From the NCBI RefSeq assembly GCF_022539315.1, contig NC_066315.1, positions 120,347,374-120,411,373 of the forward strand: DNA of 64,000 nucleotides, given 5' to 3'. Positions 55,633 to 64,000 of the stretch are shown one piece after another. Each line of letters opens with the position of its first letter. Position 1 is the stretch's first letter. The stretch is from Serinus canaria. Lineage: Eukaryota > Chordata > Aves > Passeriformes > Fringillidae. The position numbers and the translations under genes were made by a program. Below the pieces are notes generated by a model, which had not been told where the DNA came from, made no database searches, and saw nothing but the letters and a program-made list of their open reading frames with translations.

Positions 55633-58600
55633 AAATAACTCAATAAATGCTAAATTGCAAGTATTCCTACCTTTAGCTGGCTCTAATATCCTACCTCTGT
55701 TTTTCTTAAGAAAATCAATTTGGGATTTCTTTAAATGTGATAGGGGAAGTGTGTTTTCAGAGCAGTAGCTCTGGTATTTGTTCTCTATTTGTGAGTGACG
55801 TTATGCAGTTGAGAAAAAATCATGCCAGCATGTTTCAGTCAGTGCCAAAAGAACATAGACAGTGATTCAGTGCCCAGATCTATTGCTGCCCAAAACTGTA
55901 TCTTGTCCTATTTTTACTTTCACAAATGAGAGTCTTGCTTATTGAGAGGAGTTAGGTGAATGTTATGTTTGTACGCTACTTGATAGTGAATTTATTCAGC
56001 TGTTTCATAGTCTGCTGTTCTTTCATTTCAAGCAATAAGAATTAATTAGTTTTCAAAATTCAGTAAATGTACAGTAAATTGATGTATCATAATTGACCAC
56101 TACGATTTCCTTGTTGTTTCTGCTGTACTATAATTTGAAAACACAATTCAATAGCAATGCATAAATTATGTGATTTAGACTGAGGGGGAAGAAAGTCTTA
56201 GCAAGAGAAAATATTCTACTTACACTCATGGCTCCCACCTCGCCATGAGCACTTGTGAGCTGCGTTGCCCAGACAGAACCATGATTTTCCTGTGGTGGTG
56301 TGGAGCCTGTGGTGGCCCAGGACAGAACAGCCTCCATCCCTGCTGCTGTGCTGGTGCAGGCTGCTCTGGGACAGATGATGATCAAAGCTTTTCAAAACAC
56401 CTTTTTTTTACTTCTGTCTAACACAGATGTCTGACGTGAAGTGAGATTTCAAAGAGTCAAATTGAAATATTTTGTGTGTTACTGTTTTAGTCTAGCTTGC
56501 ACAAACATAATGAGCAAACAGCAAGAACTAAGGCTGAAAAAACAAGAATTTCCTAATTTAAATAAGAGCTGTATTACTATGTTGTCACATTGATTAATGT
56601 TGTTGAAAGAAATAGATCTTCCTTAGTGGCTCCTATTTTTTTACTTGTCAGTCACAAGGTGTGGAAGTTCATGATTATGCTTTAAAGCATCTTAAAGCTA
56701 TTTTTCTGAGCAGTTTGCTGGAAAAATATTAAATGTTTAAACTTACTAATTAATTTATCAAAATGTTCACCTTTTCAATAGAAAGTGTAACAAGTTTTTT
56801 AGAAATATTTGAAATTATTACAGTTTGGGTTTGTTTCAGGCATGGAAAGAATCTGATTTCTATAATTTTTCAGGAAAAATTTTAAAAAATGTTTTCCAGT
56901 CAAAAAATGGAACTATGAGTCCAAGTCCATGAGACTTCAAAGGACATTTTACAAAATTGTATTTAACTCCTTAGATTTTCTTTAGGCGTTTTGTGTTTGG
57001 GTGTCATCTAGTTACTGGATATTTATATTTTACAGTGTAATAGAATTTGAACTGTTCTAAGAGCTGGCACAGGACCCACTGAAGCAAGTACAAATCACCT
57101 CTCTAACTTTGGTGGATCTTGCTTCAGCATCTGTCCAATCTATTTTACAAGGTCAAAGTTGTGCACTCTGGTTTTGGCCACAGGCACTGATAGCTGCAAG
57201 CTGGAATATTTCTTACATTCATCGTTTGTGTTGTGGTAATATGTGAATTTTAATGGGCCACCAAAACCCACTGTGCCAGATAGTGCTGTGCAAACAAAAT
57301 GTCATCACTGTTAGATTAAAACCAGGATAAAAATCAACACCTGGATGGTATGCACAGGGGTACAAAGTTTTCACTGTTGTGGGTTACTCATCTAAATTAG
57401 CGTGAGGGAAGGAGAAATATGTGAAGTCGTGACACAGAATGGTTCCTAAAAGCTTGGTAGTGATCCAAGTTTGTGAGCCAGAATATTACACATGTGCACG
57501 GAGACAACAAACACAGGCAAGTATAAAAAAATTTTTAAATGGTTTGAATTTGGCTGGTATGTTTCTATAAAAGCTTGAAGAGGGATAGACTCGATACAGC
57601 TTTAATATTAATACCTAGATTTTAAGGTTTATGGCTAAGAAACTGCATTTTTTTTTCACCTTCTGAAAATATAATAAATCTCTTTCTCTGTGTGTGTTAA
57701 AAGCCTAATATTTCAGGAAAATTCATTTCAATCATCAAAATGGTTGAGATTTATATATCATTCGAACAATTAATACATTTGTTACATCAAAATTACTAAT
57801 AACTATTTTGAAATAGTTTTACTATAAGAATTTTACTTTACTATAAGAATTGGAAAAATGTTATATGAAAATTAATTATTAAACAGTATTTCTGAAGCAT
57901 TTACGTATCAAACTCCTGCATGTAACAGGAATACTATTGTATTTAGGGAAAATTTGGCAGAATTTTGTGGTGAAATGCCTTAAAAAAAACCTAGTATGAT
58001 ATGTTAAGTTACTTTGAAAGTGACTAAAATAAATTCTATTGTAAGTTGATTTTGTTGGATGTAAAATGGTAACTGATAAATTATATTTCCTGAGAACATG
58101 AATCAGCTATCTACAATTGCCATCTCTCCATGGTTTTAAATGCAGTTAAATTAGGGCACAGATAGTCTCAGCTGTGTCTATCAAGACATAATGCTGCTCT
58201 CACTCTTTCTATATAGTTGCATATCTAATTTTAAGTCATGTTAAAGAAAGTTCTTGTGCACTCTTGTGTCAGTATTAAGTCTCAGCTGTGTACCTGAGTT
58301 CAGTGCTATATTGTTTTGACTCATATCATCACCAGTAAAGCAGCATCTGCCAGTGGAATTTAGTCAATAACCATTGATGACAGAAGGTCCAGGACAGAAC
58401 CTGCCTTACTTTCCCAACGAGTATTAACTCCTGCAACCCTGTCAATTAGGCTGGTTTTGCACTTGGAACTGAACCAATGCATCTGTTAATGATTCATAAA
58501 CAGAATCCAGCTAATTTTCATCTATAATGGCTCTGGCTGCATAGAAAAAAAAATTTCCCCTGTAGTCTAATACATTTGGGTTTCAATATGCACAACTAAT

Positions 58601-59388
58601 TGATCTGATAAGAAAAAAAATTTCTTTTTTTAACTTGCATCAATTACTTTAATGACACATCTGACCTATGTGTTTCTTGTTAATAACATGCAGTGAAAGG
58701 TGAAGTAAAGAAGAAAACTGATTACCAGACTTCTGATTTCCAGATCTTTTCACCCATTTTATATAACTGTTTATCAAAATGTTTTTTTTATTTTTAGCAT
58801 TAGCTGTAAATGTTATTTTCTTTCCATGATGTAAAAATATGTGTATTAAAAAAACTTGTAGAGGGGCGTGCAGAGAAACAGGGCAAGAACATCAGTGTGG
58901 CAGGGAAAATGATTTATCACGCAGAGCTAGGGGTCTGCTTGAAGCCACAAGCTGCCAAGATGCCAGTCAGATTTGTATTTGTGCTGCTTGTGTGTTTATG
59001 GCACACATTAAACATGCCTTTAAGGAGACTTTTATTTCAGTTGTGTAAAGCCTTGTGTAAATGCTTGTGGAACAAGGTGTTCCAGGTTGTGGTGAGCTTT
59101 TTCATAGTCTGGCCCTTTTGCTTGCTTTTCTGTGGGTACGAGAAGGTAGAGGGGCAAACACAGGTGAATGGATAGGTGCTGGTTCTGAAGAGGAAGGAAT
59201 CATTCGTCCCTTTTTCTTCGTCTCTGGAAGAAGGAAGGTTCTCTGTACCGTGTTTTGGAAAAGGGAGGCCTCGTGTGGTCAGCCGTGGGAACAGCCTTGT
59301 CGGGCTGGAGGGATCCCAGCCGCAGGCACCCCCTCCTCCAGCGGAGCCAGGGCTATAACCACGGACATCGGGGTAGTATTTATCAGGG

Positions 59389-59822
59389 AATCATAGAATG
59401 GCTTAGGGTGGAAGGGACCTTAAAGATCATCCACCTCCAACGCCCCTGCCACGGGCAGGGACACCTTCCACTAGACCAGGTTGTTCAGAGCCACTTCCAA
59501 TCTGGCCTTAACATTTCTTGGGATGCAGAGTTCATGGCTTCTCTGGGCAACCTGTTCCAGTGCCTCACCACCCTCACAGTCAAGAATCTCATCCTAATAT
59601 CTAATCTAAACCTACACTCTTTCAGTTTGAAGCCATTCCCCCTTGTCCTGTCACTACATGCTCTTGTAAAAAGTCCCTCTTAGTAAGCCTTCTTTTTTCC
59701 AGGGTGAACAATCCTAATCCTCCTAGTGTTTCCTCATAGGAGAGATGTTCCATCCCCCTAATCATCTGGTCCTCTGGACCCGCTCCAGCTGGTCAATGTC
59801 CTTCCTGTATTTCATAGCAGTA
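59389..59822 (-). mobile_element. CR1 LINE 3' fragment upstream of GDAP1
   Basis: The plus strand opens with GAATCATAGAATGGCTTAGG and GTGGAAGGGACCTTAAAGAT, the complement of the CR1 terminus. It then shows CCTTCCACTAGACCAGGTTG, GGCAACCTGTTCCAGTGCCT, CCCCTTGTCCTGTCACTACA and CCGCTCCAGCTGGTCAATGT. The element points left, is 5' truncated, and is among the best preserved copies here. It lies about 1.8 kb upstream of the GDAP1 start. Confidence 0.93.
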
Positions 59823-60904
59823 TGGGTGACTAGGTTAGGAAGAAGGTCCATGTGTGGATGATTGCAGCTGCTCGGTCTTTCTCTCTTTATTGTGTTATAA
59901 GATAGATTCATTTCCTTGCCTTACTAGACATTTAAACCAGGTAACAAAATAAAACTCAAACATAGTCCATGTGTGATACTAAATTAATTAACTGTACTAA
60001 GAGAAGCAGGGTAGTGGTCTATGTGGTAATTGATGAAATGACAAGACAACATTTCAATTTAAAGGCAAAATGAAGGGAAAAAAAAGCAAAGCAGACACCT
60101 GAAAGAGAGCCTAGTTTATGTAAATTAAAAAAAAAAAAAAAAACAGTTCCCAGTTCTTTCCCTTGAATTACTGTAAGATCTAGCTGTGAGGAGCAGCTGT
60201 ACAGCAGCCTAGGCAGGGGTCTGTGAGAATATCCATGTATTGGTGAGTCACAGGTTAAAGCACATGTGCATGAGAGGATATTCCATCACTCTTGCCTTAG
60301 ACATGTATTTTTAAGAGAAGTTAATCCAGCCATAATGCCATTGACTGCATTCTTGTTGTCAGTTCTGAGCACATTTTCCAACTTTTTGAAGAATAACACA
60401 TTAAATCCCCCAAATGTGGGATTTACCATCAGTAACACTGATTGGTATCAGCTGGGATTTGTGAGAAGCCTCTCACCATGCATAACCTTCTGAAGAGACT
60501 ATTTTGGCTTGTGAGCAGGGAGTAGGGAGTGGTCTCTCAGGAAGGCATGAGCCTGTCCTTGTGCCCATTCCCATGATCAGAACAGGGCTGGAAGCTGGCT
60601 TTTTGTTTCTTTCCTTTCTATTTAAAAGATTTGTCCTTTTCTCAGTGACTTAAATCCATTCCCTTGCTTAACATTAGTAAAAAATTCCCTTAATGTTCTT
60701 GTTATTGGGATACAGCTCTCAACATTCTAGCTTCAGGTCTCTAAGATACTTATCATGAGGTTCATCTCATATTTAGAAATGGCATGCACGACTGAGTTAT
60801 CAGTTAGTACTTGCCTTTACTGGGAACTGAGCAGTCAGAATGAAGAGAACAATACTCTGCACTCTGTAATCTCACTGTGCTTTTTTACTTTGCTAAAATC
60901 TGCC

Positions 60905-60945
60905 TGCTGTTGCTGATAGTATCCAATGTACTATCAGCAATAGCA
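60905..60945. repeat. 17-bp inverted repeat with 7-nt loop
   Basis: The arms at 60905-60921 and 60929-60945 pair over 17 positions, 16 Watson-Crick and one G.T. The loop is TCCAATG. It lies about 710 bp upstream of the GDAP1 ATG. Confidence 0.9.
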
Positions 60946-61655
60946 TTTCTAAACTATCTCCAGTGTAATATACAGAGGAGGCATTTCCTGATGATGTAAG
61001 CCATTGTTTGTTATCAAATGCTTTTCAGAAAGGACCTTGCTTCACACAGGGAAAATGAAAAAAGCCCTGCAAAACTGTTAGATTTTCTAATTTTGCCTAG
61101 AAAAAAAAAAATTAAGAAACTTTCTCTCTTGAGATTGAAAGAACATATCTGGAGGCAAAAGAAGCTATTGAAAAGCTTTATTCCTTCTTGCTATGACTCA
61201 TTTTGCAATAGACTCATTTTGCCTGCAAGGCCCAATTCAGGATGACTTACGGTAATTTTTTTTTTAATTTCTTTTTTTTTTTCCCCAGGTGCATGTTGCT
61301 GATGTTGAAATGCTGAAATTCATACTGGAAGCACTGATTAAAAAAAACCAAACCCAAACAAAACGCAAATAAATAGAAAAGGCTAAATCCTGCCATGTGA
61401 CCTTCCCTACTTGCGCATCCATCTTCCTGCGCTTCCTTAGGGGATGCTGCAGACGGCTTTGCAGGCGGTTTCCCCTTCGGAAGGGCTACCCTCCGAGCAG
61501 TGAGGGCTGTCTCCTGCGTCCCCCGGGCATTCCCTTCGGGTAATTTCCAAGAGCGGATCGGCGCGGGGCGGGCACGGCCGCCGCTCCCCGCTGCCTCCTG
61601 CCCCGCCCGGCGCCGTGGGCCGAGCCGGGCCCAGCAGGGCCGAGCCGAGCCGGGC

Positions 61656-61706
61656 ATGGCGCCGCTGGTGCTGTACCACTGGACGCAGTCCTTCTCCTCG
61701 CAGAAG
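61656..61706 (+). CDS. GDAP1: GDAP1 coding exon 1 (17 codons)
   Basis: GDAP1 (ganglioside-induced differentiation-associated protein 1) is a GST-like, tail-anchored protein of the mitochondrial outer membrane that influences fission and organelle contacts; human mutations cause Charcot-Marie-Tooth disease. This exon encodes MAPLVLYHWTQSFSSQK; the LYHWT-SFSSQK part is the first strand and turn of the thioredoxin-like GST N-domain. The donor GTGAGG begins at 61707. The ATG has G at -3 and G at +4, a strong context, and is the only in-frame ATG after the upstream stop at 61398-61400. The human first exon encodes 39 residues, so this N-terminus is about 22 residues shorter before the conserved block. 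The difference lies in the poorly conserved leader. A different first exon upstream cannot be excluded. Confidence 0.93.
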
Positions 61707-61789
61707 GTGAGGGGTGGGCGGGGGAATGGGGCCCTGGATCGCCGCTTCCCGCCGTGCCCAAAACCCCTGCGCGCCCGCGGCGGCATCGG

Positions 61790-61860
61790 GGCGGGAGGGG
61801 TGGAGGATGGAGGGATGGGTGATGGTGGGATGGAGGGATGGAGGATGGAGGATGAAGGGG
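61790..61860 (+). repeat. GGA/GATG-rich low-complexity tract in GDAP1 intron 1
   Basis: Imperfect repeats of GGATGGAGG and GGGATGG type occupy this stretch just before the minisatellite. Together the two G-rich blocks make up most of the intron. There is no coding meaning. Confidence 0.7.
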
Positions 61861-61888
61861 GCGGCCGTGGGTGCGCCGAGGCAGGGCC

Positions 61889-62072
61889 GGGCGGGGATGG
61901 TGCCCGGGCGGGGATGGTGCCCGGGCGGGGATGGTGCCCGGGCGGGGATGGTGCCCGGGCGGGGATGGTGCCCGGGCGGGGATGGAGCCGGGCGGGGATG
62001 GAGCCGGGCGGGGATGGTGCCCGGGCGGGGATGGTGCCGGGCGGGGATGGTGCCGGGCGGGGATGCTGCCCA
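61889..62072 (+). repeat. G-rich minisatellite, 11 units of 16-17 bp, in GDAP1 intron 1
   Basis: Tandem units of the form GGGCGGGGATGGTGCCC start at 61889, 61906, 61923, 61940, 61957, 61974, 61990, 62006, 62023, 62039 and 62055. Variants replace GGTGCC with GGAGCC (units 6 and 7) and drop one C (16-bp units 6, 7, 9 and 10), and the last unit has CTGCCC. It ends about 25 bp before the exon 2 acceptor and fills nearly half of the 391-bp intron. The near-perfect units suggest recent expansion. The G-runs are on the coding-sense strand. Confidence 0.93.
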
Positions 62073-62097
62073 GGTGACCCCGGCCGTGCCGTTCCAG

Positions 62098-62290
62098 GTG
62101 CGGTTGGCAATAGCCGAGAAGGCGCTGAAGTGCGAGGAGCGCGATGTGAACCTGCCCCTGAGCGAGCACAACGAGCCGTGGTTCATGCGCTTGAGCTCCT
62201 CTGGAGAAGTACCCGTCCTGATCCATGGGGAAAACGTCATTTGTGAGGCAACGCAGATTATTGATTACCTTGAAGCGACGTTTGTAGATG
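62098..62290 (+). CDS. GDAP1: GDAP1 coding exon 2 (GST-like N-terminal domain)
   Basis: The exon is 193 nt, the same length I recall for human exon 2 (c.118-310). It encodes residues 18-81 plus the first base of codon 82: VRLAIAEKALKCEERDVNLP, then SEHNEPWFMRL, GEVPVLIHGE and the block CEATQIIDYLE. These are the helix 1, strand 2, cis-Pro loop (VPV) and 'E-[AS]-x-x-I' glutathione-site-like parts of a GST N-domain. The family shows weak or altered GST chemistry, so catalysis should not be assumed. The acceptor GTTCCAG ends at 62097 and the donor GTAATC starts at 62291. The 5' half is still within the CpG island. The reading frame is intact and near-identical to the mammalian protein, which argues for strong constraint and a functional gene. 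Confidence 0.97.
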
Positions 62291-63545
62291 GTAATCCCAC
62301 AGGCATTTCAGTGTGTGATTCTTCCCCTCGCCCCGTAGGCTGCAGTAATGCTGGGGACAGCTCTCCTGTGTCACTGCAGGACTCTTCGTTCAGGGCAGAA
62401 TATGTTTATAGTCTCACAAGTAAAGGGGCTTTCTTACTAGCTAGCAGTTTGGGTTGAAAACATATTCCTCTAAAATGAGCTGAAGGCTTTCCAGCACCTT
62501 CATGAGTGAACTTTTATAAGTAAAACCTACCACTGTCCTTGGCCCTTCAGGAAGGATGGAGAGGTCAGGAATGGCAGCAGCACCATGCTGCACTAACCCT
62601 GGTGTGACACTGCCATGAAAAGTAACATACCGAACAGAGCTGCATGACTGCCTTTGTCAAGCAGGTCCAGATTCTCTGTGAGATAAGAGGAAACATGCTT
62701 AATAACAGAATAATCTTCTGTAGAACAATGGAAGTAGAATGAGCAAAATTTTTTTTGGAGCCAAAATGGGATGAAGAGGTAAAAGAGCAAGAAGAAAAGC
62801 CTTGGAAGTGATCATGTGCAGGGTTTTGAAGTTCTTTGTGCCTGTACTGTTAAAAAACTAAATACCAACAAGAAAAACCTACCTCAATGTTTGAATGAAA
62901 TGTAGAGCTGTATTTTGTATAGGTGTGAAGATGGCAGCATTTTGTATTTCAGGGATTTAGCACTGCTAAATCTGAGGCATGAAGAAAACTTCATTGTTGA
63001 GTGAACATAATTTGTGCTGTCTTTTAGTCAAAAAAAGAGTTGGGGCCGAGGTAGATCAAGGATAGGGTAAAATTCATTGATGTGCAGGAATACTTCCAGC
63101 CACACTTTGTGCAGGATTTCTGTGCTGTAATTTTTACATCATTGCAGGAGCAGTAACATTTCAGCCATAACAATTTCCTGGAATCACAGCTGTCCCCAGC
63201 TGTGAGAGCATTATGGGGTTGAATGTCATGGTCACCCATTCCTAGATGTATGTAATAGAGCTGAGAGCTGAGAGTGGTTTTCTGATTTGAAAGCCTCTTA
63301 AATACATGTTTGTGTGGGTTGCTGCATTTGCATCCATTTATAATTGGAATTATAAAACATTTTAAAATGAGGTACAAATATACATTTCTCTGAGCTGCAA
63401 TCACACCATTGAGTTATGCTGGGGGGCAAGTGGAGCTTTCTTACCTGTGGCTGTGCCACCTGTCCCAGCTGGACATGACTGAATGAACTTTGGTCAATTA
63501 GATGATTCTTCCTTTCTTAACTTTATTTTTAACTTTGTTTTGCAG
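62291..63545 (+). other. GDAP1: GDAP1 intron 2
   Basis: This is a 1255-bp AT-rich intron from donor GTAATC to acceptor TTTTGCAG. No repeat or other feature was recognised. Confidence 0.93.
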
Positions 63546-63719
63546 AGGAAGTACCAAGATTAATGCCAAAAGAGGGGAGCATGTATTATCCAAGGGTGCA
63601 ACACTACAGGGAGCTTTTAGACTCCTTGCCTATGGATGCCTACACACATGGCTGCATCCTGCACCCCGAGTTAACAGTGGACTCCATGATTCCAGCCTAT
63701 GCTACCAGCAGAATCCGTA
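63546..63719 (+). CDS. GDAP1: GDAP1 coding exon 3 (linker and start of GST-like C-domain)
   Basis: The exon is 174 nt, matching the human exon 3 length I recall (c.311-484). It encodes the rest of codon 82, residues 83-139 and the first base of codon 140: EVPRLMP, then MYYPRVQHYRELLDSLPMD and THGCILHPELTVDSMIPAYA, ending ATSRIR. This covers the linker and the first long helix after the thioredoxin-like domain. The acceptor TTTTGCAG ends at 63545. The donor is GTACGT from 63720, leaving an A of a split Ser codon, the same intron phase as in human. Only a few residues near the exon start (EEVPRLMPKEGS) differ noticeably from mammals. The remaining exons, with the helical loop, the hydrophobic segments and the tail anchor, lie past the right edge. 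Confidence 0.96.
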
Positions 63720-64000
63720 GTACGTACTGGTGTAGCTCTGAATGTCTCTGACTTAGTAGGTTGCTGCATTACATTCATCTTCTTACTTAAGTCCACCTTA
63801 AACACAAAATACTGAGCACAGTTTACGAATTTTAGTTGCAGTCCTCGATAATTTGTGCATATCCTTTTTATTGATTGTGTATTCTGTTGGGATTTGGAAA
63901 TGGGAAAGAGGAAATGTTATTTTTGAGGTGTCTGTAGGGATAATTTTTTTGTACCACGGCTACCTTTTAATTGATGCCTTTATGTTTCCTTCAGTGTATT
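63720..64000 (+). other. GDAP1: GDAP1 intron 3 (5' part)
   Basis: The intron starts at the donor GTACGT and continues past the window. Nothing notable is seen in the visible part. Confidence 0.85.

Larger units (their letters stand above)
61707..62097 (+). other. GDAP1: GDAP1 intron 1 (391 bp)
   Basis: The intron runs from donor GTGAGG to acceptor GTTCCAG. It is GC-rich throughout, mostly G-rich repeats, and has no stop codon in the exon 1 frame. Confidence 0.93.
61480..62290 (+). promoter_or_regulatory. GDAP1: CpG island promoter of GDAP1
   Basis: CpG-dense sequence begins about 175 bp before the GDAP1 ATG and runs through intron 1 into exon 2. It contains GC-box-like motifs (GGGCGGG, CCCCGCCC) and no clear TATA box at a sensible distance. 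Part of the G-richness inside the island is contributed by the intron 1 minisatellite rather than by ordinary promoter sequence. Confidence 0.75.

Noticed and set aside
58810..59396. Overlapping 111-142 codon frames upstream of GDAP1
   Set aside because: There is no recognisable domain. One frame runs into the CR1 fragment at 59389, and the composition looks random.
61247..62246. Long minus-strand frames rich in Pro, Gly and Arg
   Set aside because: They are shadows of the GDAP1 island and its minisatellite. The repeat alone creates the proline-rich pattern.

Overview
The window looks like nuclear DNA from a bird. It is AT-rich, intron- and intergene-dominated sequence with two short CpG-island promoters. 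It carries at least six truncated CR1 LINE 3' ends, the dominant retrotransposon of birds, and no prokaryotic-style operons. Species cannot be fixed from the sequence alone; the many T/G- and A/C-rich simple repeats would suit a songbird, but that is only a guess.

Two protein-coding genes are present in part, head to head. JPH1 (junctophilin-1) is on the minus strand. Coding exon 1 is at 42621-42999 inside a CpG island (about 41980-43560), and exon 2 is at 35332-36088. Together they encode residues 1-378 plus two bases of codon 379: all eight MORN motifs, the joining region and the start of the alpha-helical region. Positions 1-35331 appear to be intron 2, and the exons for the C-terminal part and membrane anchor lie beyond the left edge. 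GDAP1 is on the plus strand. Coding exons 1-3 are at 61656-61706, 62098-62290 and 63546-63719, giving 139 codons plus one base: the GST-like N-terminal domain and the start of the following helices. Its remaining exons lie beyond the right edge.

Layout: 1-35331 is JPH1 intron 2 with four CR1 fragments, a 24-copy CCAT microsatellite and an exact 123-bp spaced duplication. 36089-42620 is JPH1 intron 1 with a (TA)23 tract and a pair of long A-rich and T-rich tracts facing each other. About 43560-61480 is intergenic, with two CR1 fragments, two strong hairpins and a CpG-rich patch near 54.5 kb. 61480-62290 is the GDAP1 CpG island, including a 391-bp intron 1 nearly half filled by an 11-copy G-rich minisatellite.

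The two genes are neighbours in mammals as well. Both proteins act at organelle contact sites: JPH1 joins endoplasmic or sarcoplasmic reticulum to plasma membrane, and GDAP1 sits on the mitochondrial outer membrane. I found no RNA genes, no recognisable endogenous retrovirus, and nothing that amounts to a new multi-gene system. The most unusual items are the GDAP1 intron minisatellite, the templated-looking duplication at 9.2-9.9 kb and the hairpins.
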